From Candidatus Poribacteria bacterium (GTDB taxonomy: Bacteria; Poribacteria; WGA-4E; WGA-3G): a DNA stretch of 52,064 nucleotides. The first letter of the stretch is position 1; each line of letters starts with the position of its first letter. The notes below the pieces were generated by a model. It saw nothing but the letters and a program-made list of their open reading frames with translations. It had not been told where the DNA came from and did not search any database. The position numbers and the translations under genes are program-made. Shown one piece after another: positions 38,805-47,642 of the stretch. The DNA is taken from NCBI GenBank assembly GCA_009839745.1, contig VXPE01000054.1, positions 1 to 52,064 on the forward strand. Direction: 5' to 3'.

Positions 38805-41684
38805 TTAAAAGTTGTCAGATCGCGAACCTACTGCCAAATTCAGCGGCAATAGCAGCAATGTTAGACTAAATAGGAGTGTCCACTGCCATTCCCATTTGAG
38901 GGGTGCCATTCCTAAAAATTGCGCTACAGGTTCAATATAGAGCGTCGCCAAATGGAGTGCTATAATAACAAGTGAAATAATGATGAGACGAAAGTTCGCG
39001 AAGACCCTTTGAACCAGCGATTCCCATGGATACCGTAAAGCTTGCCAACATGTAGCCAGCTGCGTGAAAATAAGGGTGGTACACGCTGCTGTTCGCGCGG
39101 TCGCAATACCTAAAGCATTTGGATCTGTCATATCTCCGACGGAAAGGACATCCCTCATTAATGTTGAAACACCGAATGTATCGGATGCTATAGGGGAACG
39201 CCAGAGAATAAAGAAGAAGGGGATGATTGTCATCAGACTAATAGTCACAGCACGGCAAACGATGTCTATACCTGTCGTTTTTGAAAGGAAGCGCGACCTC
39301 GAAAACCGCGTTGGCCGGTGATGCCGGTTGGTATCGTTGGCATCAGCAAATATCCGTTCTGTGCCTATAACGAATGATGGTAATAGGGTCAGGAGAAATT
39401 GGGTCCAAATTATCTGTGTTAACGTCAATGGCATCGGCATCTTATAGAGATAGTGGAGAACCGTCCCAAAAGAGAGTGTGAGAAGTAGGGAGAGTGTACA
39501 AGAAAAGTTCCATCGTAGAAAACCGGCAGCGTTATGGTAAGCCTCGCGAGCATGCAGCAGCACATCTTTTACAGCCTGAAACCCTTCCTTGTTAATGAGT
39601 CCATCGGCTGGGGCTTGGACAACATGCGATGCATCACCCTTACTCGCAAGTGTAATATCCGCAACGGTCATTGCTCGGAGGTCTTCCCTATTTTGCCCCA
39701 GAAATCCGACTGCATGGCTTTGACGTTTTAAACTGAGGACGATATTCCGACGCTGATACCACGTCGGTTGCGAATAAGCGATCCACTTTGCTGTTTCAGC
39801 ATCGAGTTGTTCACGCGAGACCTTCTCAAGTTCCTCTCTTGACACGACGGCTTTTCGGTTATGGACAAGCCCAAGATCCTTCGCAAGATCGACCGTCTCT
39901 TGCTCCTCGCTTTCAGTGATGAGGATAATTTTAAGTCCAGTATCAAGGCTGGACTTCAGGATCGTCTTCGTCCGTTCATCATTGCTAGCAGAAAAACTGA
40001 TAAATCCTAAAAAGATAAGATTGTACTCCATTTCCTGCGGCTTCAGCATAACATCAGAGGAATGATAGGCTACGCCATAGACATGCGATTTCGTACTCAT
40101 CAGATAGTCTATAATTTCATGATACATTTCGTGCCTATCGTCCGATAGGGGTATTGCTTCGCCATTAACGAGTACATAACCGCAAGTGTCAAGCACTGTT
40201 CGGGCATCTCCAAAGATGATATTAAGATAATCCTCGGGTGCTGACTCGAAGACTTGCATTTGATAGGGATAGTTACGCGTGCCAGGATACGTATTCACCA
40301 AGGGAAGTCGAGTCCTGACATTTTTCAGTTGGTAGCCGAGTTTCTTCACATCCCTTTGGATGGCGATCTTGGGCGATATCCCCCTGCCGGAAGACATAAC
40401 TTCTGAAGTTGCCTGCGTGTTAAGGAGGTTAACACTGTCTGTATCCTGTCCATCAGAAGTCCCGAGTCCTGCTGTGAACACTAAGTGCGGGGCCCCTTGC
40501 GGAATTTTTCCGCCGGGTGCCAGTGTCTCAATCGCGTTTTGTCGCTCTGCGGGGGTAAGCGCCTTGAGAGAATTTAACCAATCCTTCCATGTTTTGGCAT
40601 CCACCAATTGTTCATCAACGAAAAGGCTTGAAATTGTTAGGGAGCGTGTGGTGGAAAGCCCATTTTCATTCGCCAAAAAAGTGGTAATGCGACTTAGTTT
40701 TTCAAGGCTACGTGAATTCCGTAGCACAACTCCTTTCTGCAACAATCTTTGGGCGTGTTTAGAAAAGAATAAACGGAGCAGTTGAATCACATCTTGCGGG
40801 GCAGATGCGACGGCAAATAGCATCCCTAAATGGATGAGAGATTGCCAATTGGTTGCACGATTCTGATATTCGAACCACCATGCGATTGCGACAGCCACTC
40901 CTCCCACAACCATGCCGATAACTTTTATAACTGTATATAAACCTTTTATCTCACCCTCTGCGAGGGTATGCGAGACGAGCGTTGGACGTGCATCCGGACG
41001 TTGTTTCCATATTTCCAATTGCTTCCCTGTCTGCACAACGATTGCGAGTCCATGCCCTGCTACAACATACGTCCCGCCGAACGCCATATTTTTTTGTCTT
41101 TGAGGTGGTAAAGCACTATCTTGAACATCTATCGCCACCTTTTGTACAGGTTCCTCAGTTCCAAAAAGTCCGGACTCATCAATCATAAGACCTTCTGATT
41201 CAATGATCCTGGCATCAGCAGGTACATAGTCCCCCGCGCTGAAAGGCAGTAGATCCCCAGGCACGATGTCCTCTGGGGCACACTCATCTAATTTCCCTTG
41301 TCGAATCACCTTGATACTATGCACCATAAGCCTATTATGGGTGGTATCACGGCTGCGAATGCGATATTCCATCGTGTATGCGGACACGGCATGAATAACC
41401 AGAACTGCTCCAACAACGCTGACTGCCTGAAGTGTAACACTGCTCGTCCCGTTGGTCAGGGAAACACCGAGGATGACTGTGGCGACTCCCAAAACAATCA
41501 CACGCCACGTGAACAACGCTTTAAGAAATGCTGCAAAAGGAAAAGCGTCCTTCTCTGGGGCCCCCTCGTTTTTACCGTGCTGTGCTTTCGCCTTCTGAAA
41601 GGCTTCGGCACTCAGTCCCTGCTCCATGTTGGAGTTGAATTTATTCAGTATTGATGCAATGTTTTCCGCATAAAAATTTGACAT
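38805..41684 (-). CDS. Catalytically dead P-type ATPase homologue
   Basis: A 959-aa protein with the full P2-type cation ATPase plan: N-terminal cytoplasmic part, membrane pairs, actuator domain (VPGDLLPFSAGDYVPADARI), P/N domains and a C-terminal membrane block. Every catalytic motif is altered: phosphorylation DKTGTLT is NENGLST (Asn339), actuator TGES is GTEE (175-178), the membrane-4 PEGL is PQDV, KGAPE is ESAPE, TGD is TES, and hinge GDGVNDAP is GQNREDLR. It should not be phosphorylated or pump ions. The reading frame is intact and long, so a non-catalytic role (sensor, scaffold or channel-like) is more likely than decay. Its upstream region is SR1 copy 7. Confidence 0.85.
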   Translation of the reverse strand: MSNFYAENIASILNKFNSNMEQGLSAEAFQKAKAQHGKNEGAPEKDAFPFAAFLKALFTWRVIVLGVATVILGVSLTNGTSSVTLQAVSVVGAVLVIHAVSAYTMEYRIRSRDTTHNRLMVHSIKVIRQGKLDECAPEDIVPGDLLPFSAGDYVPADARIIESEGLMIDESGLFGTEEPVQKVAIDVQDSALPPQRQKNMAFGGTYVVAGHGLAIVVQTGKQLEIWKQRPDARPTLVSHTLAEGEIKGLYTVIKVIGMVVGGVAVAIAWWFEYQNRATNWQSLIHLGMLFAVASAPQDVIQLLRLFFSKHAQRLLQKGVVLRNSRSLEKLSRITTFLANENGLSTTRSLTISSLFVDEQLVDAKTWKDWLNSLKALTPAERQNAIETLAPGGKIPQGAPHLVFTAGLGTSDGQDTDSVNLLNTQATSEVMSSGRGISPKIAIQRDVKKLGYQLKNVRTRLPLVNTYPGTRNYPYQMQVFESAPEDYLNIIFGDARTVLDTCGYVLVNGEAIPLSDDRHEMYHEIIDYLMSTKSHVYGVAYHSSDVMLKPQEMEYNLIFLGFISFSASNDERTKTILKSSLDTGLKIILITESEEQETVDLAKDLGLVHNRKAVVSREELEKVSREQLDAETAKWIAYSQPTWYQRRNIVLSLKRQSHAVGFLGQNREDLRAMTVADITLASKGDASHVVQAPADGLINKEGFQAVKDVLLHAREAYHNAAGFLRWNFSCTLSLLLTLSFGTVLHYLYKMPMPLTLTQIIWTQFLLTLLPSFVIGTERIFADANDTNRHHRPTRFSRSRFLSKTTGIDIVCRAVTISLMTIIPFFFILWRSPIASDTFGVSTLMRDVLSVGDMTDPNALGIATARTAACTTLIFTQLATCWQALRYPWESLVQRVFANFRLIIISLVIIALHLATLYIEPVAQFLGMAPLKWEWQWTLLFSLTLLLLPLNLAVGSRSDNF

Positions 41685-41692
41685 ATTTTAAC

Positions 41693-41729
41693 TTTTAATT
41701 GTTCCTTGCGGTTCGGTCAGGTGGGTTTA
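41693..41729 (-). repeat. SR1 repeat, copy 7 (3' part), between thrB and the pseudo-ATPase
   Basis: On the minus strand: AAACCCACCTGACCGAACCG, CAAGGAACAATTAAAA. It begins directly at the thrB stop (TTTTTTAAACCC) and ends 9 bases before the next ATG. AAGGA is 18 bases from the ATG, further than in the other copies. Frame: THLTEPQGTIK. Confidence 0.82.
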
Positions 41730-42644
41730 AAAAACGCTTGCTCCGTGAGCATCCGGCTTCAAAATTTTAATATCAGACGCGATCTGGTGCTTTTCAAAGG
41801 CGGCTTGCATTTTCTCAGCAACCCGTTCTGTGTGCTCCAGACAATAGGCTGCGATCGTTGGTCCTGCCCCGCTCAATGTAACGCTAAGTGCGCCAGCAGC
41901 GGTAGCGGCTTCTGCCACATCATCAAATCCTGGAATTAGTGAAGTGCGGTAAGGTTGATGCAACCTATCCTTCATTGCCACACGCAACATTTCAAATTGT
42001 CTTGTAGCAATACTGGCGATTAGCAGTGTGCTCCGGCTTGTATTATAGATTGCATCTGCGAAATCTACTGATTTCGGTAAAACCCCGCGTGCTTGCTCCG
42101 TTGAGAGTGGAAAATCAGGAATCGCCAATACAATCGACAGGAGGGACGGACATTCTAATCGAACAGTATGCACCTGATCACCCTCCTGTGCTGAAACGAC
42201 AAGCCCGCCATACAGTGAGGCAGCGACGTTATCGGGATGCCCTTCCAGTTCAGTCGCAAAGTTGAGCAGTTCCGTGTCAGAAAATGGAGTGTCGCAGAGG
42301 GCATTTGCAGTAAGCAACCCTCCAAGAATGGCTGTTCCACTGCCGCCGAGACCCCGAATTGCAGGTATCCCATTTTCTATCTGCAATCTGAAGCCTTTCG
42401 GACGTTTCGTCCCACTTCGATGGAAAACGAGTTCTACGGCTTGAAACGCGACATGCGCCGGCGTACTGGGTATTTTATCCGCATCTACGCCGCTGACAAT
42501 CACTTCAGTCCCGGTTTCAGAAGGTTCTAACGTAACAGTGCTATAGAGTTGGAGGGCAAGCCCTAACACGTCGAATCCGGGTCCCAGATTCGTTGTGCTT
42601 GCCGGGATCCGTGCGGTAACTTTTCGGTTAAAAGTAGGAGGCAT
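41727..42644 (-). CDS. thrB: Homoserine kinase
   Basis: A 305-aa GHMP kinase that phosphorylates L-homoserine in threonine synthesis. ARIPASTTNLGPGFDVLGLA at the N-terminus, the ATP-binding loop IPAIRGLGGSGTAILGG, and GALSVTLSGAGPTIAAYC at the C-terminus are all present. It follows the aminotransferase gene by about 35 bp. The start region GAAGGTGTAATTAAAAATG resembles the tail of the SR1 repeat and provides the ribosome site. Confidence 0.93.
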   Translation of the reverse strand: MPPTFNRKVTARIPASTTNLGPGFDVLGLALQLYSTVTLEPSETGTEVIVSGVDADKIPSTPAHVAFQAVELVFHRSGTKRPKGFRLQIENGIPAIRGLGGSGTAILGGLLTANALCDTPFSDTELLNFATELEGHPDNVAASLYGGLVVSAQEGDQVHTVRLECPSLLSIVLAIPDFPLSTEQARGVLPKSVDFADAIYNTSRSTLLIASIATRQFEMLRVAMKDRLHQPYRTSLIPGFDDVAEAATAAGALSVTLSGAGPTIAAYCLEHTERVAEKMQAAFEKHQIASDIKILKPDAHGASVF

Positions 42645-42679
42645 TTTTAATTACACCTTCGATAACTGATAACTCCTCG

Positions 42680-43852
42680 CTACAACCGTGAGATTGCAGT
42701 TTCCATTCTGCCTAATGCCTCTTGGATATTATCTAACGAATTGGCATACGAAAGACGCAGGTAACCATCACCATATTTGCCGAAAGAGGTCCCGGGCAAC
42801 AGGGCGATATCCGCTTCCTCCATGAGATAATCAGCGAGTGCTTCACATGAAAGTGGCAGTTGCGTAACGTTAGGAAAGACATAGAAGGCACCGAGCGGTT
42901 TGATACAACTGATCCCTTCAATGGCATTCAGCCCATCTACAATTGCGTCACGTCGCTTCTGAAATTCCGAAACCATCTGTGTAACAGAGGCTTGTTGCCC
43001 TGTCAGTGCCTCTATCCCAGCGAGTTGTGTGAAGGTAGCAGTACAGGAATTGGAATTAATAGTTAGCTGGGTGATTTTATCAGCGATTGCTTGGGGAGCA
43101 ATACCGTATCCCAACCGCCATCCTGTCATTGCGTAAGTTTTAGAATGCCCTTCGATCAGAATTGTCCGTTCCTTCATACCGGGCAGACTGAGAACGCTGT
43201 GGTGTTTACCTTCATAGAGAATACGTGAATAGACTTCGTCTGTCAACACATAAAAATTGTGTTTCTGTGCGAGTTCTGCGATTGCGTCCAGGTCTTCAGC
43301 GGTTAACGTGCCCCCTGTAGGATTTTGCGGTGAGTTGAGAATCAGGAGTTTCGTTCGATCAGAGATCGCAGCTTCAAGATCGTCAAGCCTGAATCGGAAA
43401 TCCACCTCTTCACGAAGGGGTAACGGGACGGCTTTTCCGCCGATGAAGTCGATAACAGATTCGTAGACGGGGAACCCCGGTTCAGGATAGATAACCTCAT
43501 CCCCCTCATCAATTAACGCTAAAATAGTGAAGAAAATAATAGGTTTCGCGCCCGGTGTCACTGTGACTTCGTCAGGGTGTATGTTAACACCGCGCGTTTC
43601 CGTTATATGTTGTGCGACAACCTCACGAAACTCCGGCACACCAGCAGACGGGCAGTAGCCGGTATGCCCGTCCTTCATCGCTTTGTATGCTGCCTCAATA
43701 ATATTAATCGGTGTTGGAAAATCTGGCTGTCCTATTTCCAAGTGAATAATGTCTTTGCCCTGTGCCTCTAACTGTTTGGCTTTAGCTAAGACTTCAAATG
43801 CGGATTCCGTTCCTAATCGACTCATCCGCGTTGCGAATGTGGATACTTCCAA
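42680..43852 (-). CDS. Class I/II PLP aminotransferase (aspartate-aminotransferase-like)
   Basis: A 390-aa cytoplasmic enzyme transferring an amino group between amino and keto acids. Motifs: IIHLEIGQPDFPTP, YCPSAGVPEFREVVA, NSPQNPTGGTLT, YVLTDEVYSRILY, the PLP lysine in LIEGHSKTYAMTGWRLGYG, and LRLSYANSLDNIQEAL at the end. It belongs to the aspartate/aromatic subgroup (AspC-like). The start is a TTG at 43852 with GAGG 9 bases before it; an ATG nine codons in is the alternative. Next to homoserine kinase, suggesting aspartate-family amino-acid metabolism. Confidence 0.92.
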   Translation of the reverse strand: MEVSTFATRMSRLGTESAFEVLAKAKQLEAQGKDIIHLEIGQPDFPTPINIIEAAYKAMKDGHTGYCPSAGVPEFREVVAQHITETRGVNIHPDEVTVTPGAKPIIFFTILALIDEGDEVIYPEPGFPVYESVIDFIGGKAVPLPLREEVDFRFRLDDLEAAISDRTKLLILNSPQNPTGGTLTAEDLDAIAELAQKHNFYVLTDEVYSRILYEGKHHSVLSLPGMKERTILIEGHSKTYAMTGWRLGYGIAPQAIADKITQLTINSNSCTATFTQLAGIEALTGQQASVTQMVSEFQKRRDAIVDGLNAIEGISCIKPLGAFYVFPNVTQLPLSCEALADYLMEEADIALLPGTSFGKYGDGYLRLSYANSLDNIQEALGRMETAISRL

Positions 43853-43868
43853 AATTATACCTCGCTAA

Positions 43869-44003
43869 TGGTTTTCAGTTTTCAGTTTTCAGTTAGAGAG
43901 ATGTGGCGCGGAAACCGTAAAGTTACTGTAATCACCACAAAACCTTAACTGAAGGCCGATGACTGAAAAGGATTTTTTGAGAAAAAATCCGTACTGACAC
44001 CTA
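43869..44003 (-). repeat. Heptamer-type element with hairpin, abutting a stop codon
   Basis: Imperfect tandem TTTTCAGTTTTCAG units, then a hairpin GGATTTTTT-GAG-AAAAAATCC (43970-43990) and GTACTGACACCTATTA, ending right at the stop of the Ycf48-like gene. The element at 48311-48412 is a related copy in the opposite orientation. On the minus strand the hairpin is followed by TTTT, so it may terminate that gene. Confidence 0.65.
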
Positions 44004-45023
44004 TTACTTTGCTTGCATTATAGCTCCGGTGGAACTCGCTATCCACACGTTTTGTCCGTCAAGCACAAAAACTTTGACTAATTTTTCCTTGGAATTTTCC
44101 AGTTCCCAAGTATCACCACCATCACTGGTGCGTAGGATGGCACCAACGCCGAAGTCGCCACCAACAGCCCAACCGTTCTTCTCATCTGCGAACCCAACAC
44201 TTCGTAGTGTTTCTTCTGTGCCACTGGTTTGATCTGTCCATGATTCGCCGCCGTCACTGGTATGAAGAATTACACCATTTTCACCAACAGCCCACCCCAT
44301 TGACGCATCAAGGAAAAAGATGTCTTCAAGGATATCCTCTCTGTTGGTTTCTTGTGTGACCCACGTCTGTGCACCATCCGTTGTTTTCTGAATCAAGGCA
44401 TGTTGCCCCTGTGTACTCGGACTCACGCGGACCCCGGCAACCCATCCGGTCTGCTCATCAAGAAATTGAATGGCGTTGTACATATTTGCGTCATCATCGC
44501 CAACTGCCCCGAGTTGCCCCCCTTGAAGCACTTTCCATGAGCGCCCGCCATTTTTCGTAGAAAGGATGGTGTCACTTTCTCCTACTGCGTACCCGGCCTC
44601 TTTATTCACAAAATAGATGCCTTTAAGTCCGTTACCGACCTTACTGGTTTGCAGTTCCCAGTCTCTACCATTATCGGTCCCGACTATGGTCCCGTTTGCG
44701 CCGACAGCCCAACCATATTTATCATCGAGGAAGTACACTTCTGCTAAATCGGCAGGGATTTTGATTTCCGATTTTTGCCACGATTTACCACCATCCATCG
44801 TATATCCGATGAAACCTGGATTTTCAAAGTCTTCAAAGGAGGCGGCACCGACCACCCAACCCGTACTCTTGCCCGTGAAAGTGATTGACATGTAATCCCG
44901 AACTTCTGGATCACGTTCTTGTAAAATGCTCCAATTCCCTAACGCCGGTAGAACGGTTCCTAAAATACCGAGGGTCGCGAGCAGTATTATTCCCGTCAGT
45001 AGGCGTGACTCAAGCCTGTTCAT
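44004..45023 (-). CDS. Ycf48/BNR-repeat beta-propeller protein, exported
   Basis: A 339-aa protein starting at MNRLESRLL, with AAGGAG 11 bases upstream, although an in-frame ORF extends further. A signal peptide/anchor (LLTGIILLATLGILGTVLP) precedes about seven propeller blades. Each repeats GWAVG......T.DGG..W, for example YGWAVGANGTIVGTDNGRDW and MGWAVGENGVILHTSDGGES. This is the plan of Ycf48/HCF136, a photosystem II assembly factor in phototrophs; elsewhere the family is a generic binding propeller. Transcribed from a promoter at 45160-45189. Confidence 0.82.
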   Translation of the reverse strand: MNRLESRLLTGIILLATLGILGTVLPALGNWSILQERDPEVRDYMSITFTGKSTGWVVGAASFEDFENPGFIGYTMDGGKSWQKSEIKIPADLAEVYFLDDKYGWAVGANGTIVGTDNGRDWELQTSKVGNGLKGIYFVNKEAGYAVGESDTILSTKNGGRSWKVLQGGQLGAVGDDDANMYNAIQFLDEQTGWVAGVRVSPSTQGQHALIQKTTDGAQTWVTQETNREDILEDIFFLDASMGWAVGENGVILHTSDGGESWTDQTSGTEETLRSVGFADEKNGWAVGGDFGVGAILRTSDGGDTWELENSKEKLVKVFVLDGQNVWIASSTGAIMQAK

Positions 45024-45159
45024 TTTTATTCTATCTCCTTTTTTCATAAAAATATATGTTAATAGCAGATTGTTTTGGGTGAAGCTTGCATATCCCCAAA
45101 AACTTGCCTCACAGAGCGTGATGCAGCTTAGCAAGTCAACGACCCGCTAATAAAATTAT

Positions 45160-45189
45160 AATATAACCTTGAATTAGAAATTAAGTCAA
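45160..45189 (-). promoter_or_regulatory. Promoter of the Ycf48-like gene
   Basis: On the minus strand TTGACT (45189-45184), 18-bp spacer, TATATT (45165-45160), followed by ATAAT. Start expected near 45153, leader about 130 nt. Confidence 0.55.
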
Positions 45190-45246
45190 CAAATTTTTCC
45201 CAAGCACCCAAGGGACTGAAACGTTGAAAAAGGTAAATTAAGAAAC

Positions 45247-46614
45247 CTACTTCGCAACGATTAAAGTTCCGGTTTTAAAACTCTCTCCCACCTGAAGTTG
45301 GTAGACGTAAATGCCGCTTTCCACGATCTCACCAGATTCGTCGTGTCCATCCCAAATCAGCTCCGTTTCACCCGGTAGTGCGTTCAAAGACTTAACGAGC
45401 ATTCCGTCAATGTCAAAGATGAGAACTGTGAATTCACCTGAAGCCTCTTCCAATGTGCGCGCAGGGAAGACAACCCGATTGAAGTCTTCGTCTGGAGAAA
45501 GCGGTGTAAAAGGATTCGGATAGGGTTTGTCAAAAATACGAAGCCTTTTTTCCAAGGGGATGGATTCGTTATTTGCCTCGTCAATAGCGATGACCGCATA
45601 AGTAAAACTCCCTATAGGTAGCTGGCGGTCGTCAATAAATTTATATTCTGTTTTTAACTCATTGATTTCTGTAAGCGTGGTAAGTCCCTCGGTAATTCGG
45701 TAGGTTGTTACATCACGACTGACGCTCGGTTTCCACAACACCTCGACCCCATCGCTTGAAGGGATAATGCTAAGCATCGTTGGTGGCTCCGGTGCAGCCG
45801 TATCCGGTGATACATTTACTGTTTGTATCGGTGAGCGTTCCGACTGCAAGAAAAGCGTTTTGTAAGCGGTAATCTGATAGGTATGGTTTCCGGGAGAAAC
45901 GTTTACATCGCGAAACGTCGTCGAGGATCGGTTTTCGACCTGAATCGTAGAATCGTCCTTGTCTCTGTAAATGAGATAACCGTTGACATCTGAATCCGTT
46001 GATTTCTGCCAACGGAGGGTCACATCGTTTTCTCCGGTTTTATCGGCTTCAGCGGTGAAACCTATAACTGGATCGGGCGGCACATTCGGAATAACCTGTA
46101 AGGTAAAATCGTCGTTGTTGAGTTTTCCGTCTGCCTGCCCGGGTCGGATGAATTCACCGATGGGACCGTCTTGAAGGTTGCGAAGCCGCGCTCTGAAAAC
46201 AGCCTCAGGGATCAGTGTATTGGGTGTCTGACACTCAAAGGTAATTTCATAGAGTGAGTTCTGAAAATCAACGATAGCATCTGCGAGTTCAACGCGTAGC
46301 ACACTTCCGCCTGAGACGACAGCCCTTGCTACAATTTGGTTACCATCCCGCGAGATACCTCTGAAAAAGGAGGATTCGGTCAGAAAACCTCGTGGCATTG
46401 TGATTTCAATCGTTTTAATTTCTTCACCTGGCTCCGCCAACGACCGGTCAATTACAAGCGTCACGAGCAAGGGCACGGTTGAACTTGCAGGCACAATGCC
46501 TTCCTTTTGCCCTACGACGTTAATTTCTCCAACGGAGGTCACTGCTCCATAACCGTTAGCAGAAACCAAGAGCAGGCTACCGATAAATATCAAAGCAATA
46601 AATGTGTTTTTCAT
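45247..46614 (-). CDS. Exported protein with FN3 domains and FlgD-like C-terminus
   Basis: A 455-aa protein. Signal peptide (FIALIFIGSLLLVSANGYGA); an unassigned beta-rich part to about residue 180; two fibronectin-III-like domains (VTLRWQKSTDSDVNGYLIYR and VEVLWKPSVSRDVTTYRITE); then a C-terminal FlgD-like/T9SS-type sorting fold, PYPNPFTP...LIWDGHDESGEIVESGIYVY...KTGTLIVAK. The tail suggests export across the outer membrane or surface anchoring. It lies 22 bp after a PorV-like barrel gene on the same strand, so the pair may form one export/surface unit. No Shine-Dalgarno is obvious. Confidence 0.78.
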   Translation of the reverse strand: MKNTFIALIFIGSLLLVSANGYGAVTSVGEINVVGQKEGIVPASSTVPLLVTLVIDRSLAEPGEEIKTIEITMPRGFLTESSFFRGISRDGNQIVARAVVSGGSVLRVELADAIVDFQNSLYEITFECQTPNTLIPEAVFRARLRNLQDGPIGEFIRPGQADGKLNNDDFTLQVIPNVPPDPVIGFTAEADKTGENDVTLRWQKSTDSDVNGYLIYRDKDDSTIQVENRSSTTFRDVNVSPGNHTYQITAYKTLFLQSERSPIQTVNVSPDTAAPEPPTMLSIIPSSDGVEVLWKPSVSRDVTTYRITEGLTTLTEINELKTEYKFIDDRQLPIGSFTYAVIAIDEANNESIPLEKRLRIFDKPYPNPFTPLSPDEDFNRVVFPARTLEEASGEFTVLIFDIDGMLVKSLNALPGETELIWDGHDESGEIVESGIYVYQLQVGESFKTGTLIVAK

Positions 46615-46636
46615 TTTTGTTAAGAGTTGTCAGTCC

Positions 46637-47584
46637 TTAGAGTAACAGATTCAGAGAGAACCGCTGTGTTGTATTGTTTTGAAAATTTCCACTGAGCAGT
46701 TGAAACCCATAATCGATCTGGAGGGCAGTCCCACTGATTGGAAGTTTAGCACTTCCACCGAAACTTAGGGTCGTTGCTGAACTGCTCCCGCTTTTCACAC
46801 CATAACCGCCACGAACAGCAACGGATCTGTTCAACCAGACTTCTATGCCTGTGCGTATATAAATTTCGCCATTGCGAGACGCTACCTGAAAACTCCCAAG
46901 ACTGCCTCTTAACAAGTTGCTGACTGCGGCACCTTGTGCACTCATCTCCGCGATGGACGCAAGTTTGTACGCCAAACCCGCCCGAATGTTTAACGGCACT
47001 GGATCTGTTTGGGTGTCGGATATGCTCATATCCGCAGGGAGCAAGTTCTCTATGGATGCCCCAAGACTCAGACTCTGAAAAGGTTTTGCGATTACGCCGA
47101 GATCAAAAGAAACGGCTGAACTGGAGGTATTGACGAAATATGGATTCTCTGCGACGAATTCGTTTGCCTCGTCAAAAGCAGTGCCGAAGAGTTTTAGATT
47201 CGCACCGATTGCGAATTGTTTGAAAAGCGCATTTCCATAAGAGAGGCGCAACGTCTGCTCACGATACACTTCGGAGTCCTCTGCTAAAACACCGAGACTG
47301 GCGCCAATTGCCCCCAACCTCCCGAATGGGAGAATGCCACTGGCAGTGTTGTAAGTGATAAGTCCATTAAAGCGTTGTGCGTGTGTCACACTGAAGTGTA
47401 TATCATTAATATAACCCAATCCTGCGGCGTTGTAATCCGCAGCGTTACTATCATCGGCAAGTGCGACAAACGCTCCGCCTAAACCTAACGGTCTCGCGCC
47501 GACACCAATATTATTGAATGTAGCAGCGGCGACCGCAGGAAAAAGCAATACAATAAGCAACATTAGACAGAATATATGCTTCAA
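46637..47584 (-). CDS. PorV/PorQ-like outer-membrane beta-barrel protein
   Basis: A 315-aa exported barrel. Signal peptide (IFCLMLLIVLLFPAVAA), then the family hallmark GVGARPLGLGGAFVALADDSNAADYNAAGLGY and repeated amphipathic strands up to the C-terminal strand TTQRFSLNLLL. PorV is the substrate carrier of the type IX secretion system in Bacteroidetes, but PorV-like barrels also occur without it; no other T9SS gene is in the window. The start is TTG (47584) with GAGGA 11 bases before it. Leads the operon with the FN3/FlgD-like gene. Confidence 0.82.
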   Translation of the reverse strand: MKHIFCLMLLIVLLFPAVAAATFNNIGVGARPLGLGGAFVALADDSNAADYNAAGLGYINDIHFSVTHAQRFNGLITYNTASGILPFGRLGAIGASLGVLAEDSEVYREQTLRLSYGNALFKQFAIGANLKLFGTAFDEANEFVAENPYFVNTSSSAVSFDLGVIAKPFQSLSLGASIENLLPADMSISDTQTDPVPLNIRAGLAYKLASIAEMSAQGAAVSNLLRGSLGSFQVASRNGEIYIRTGIEVWLNRSVAVRGGYGVKSGSSSATTLSFGGSAKLPISGTALQIDYGFQLLSGNFQNNTTQRFSLNLLL

Positions 47585-47613
47585 TTTTCTAATTTTCCTC
47601 GTATCAATTCAAT

Positions 47614-47639
47614 GGAATTCGGGGTTACAAACCCCTCCC
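47614..47639. repeat. GGAG-REP, intergenic copy
   Basis: GGAATTC followed by GGGGTT-ACA-AACCCC-TCCC (GGAG on the minus strand). The same 26 bases occur exactly at 48602-48627 inside the sppA-like gene. Confidence 0.85.
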
Positions 47640-47642
47640 ACT

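Noticed and set aside
38794-38818. Strong terminator between the convergent membrane-protein and pseudo-ATPase genes
   Set aside because: CTGACAA/TTGTCAG is only 7 bp, AT-rich, lacks a T-run, and overlaps the ATPase stop codon. Possible but not supported enough to list.
44004-45023. Evidence of photosynthesis from the Ycf48-like protein
   Set aside because: The Ycf48/BNR propeller is widespread in non-phototrophs, and no photosystem gene is present.
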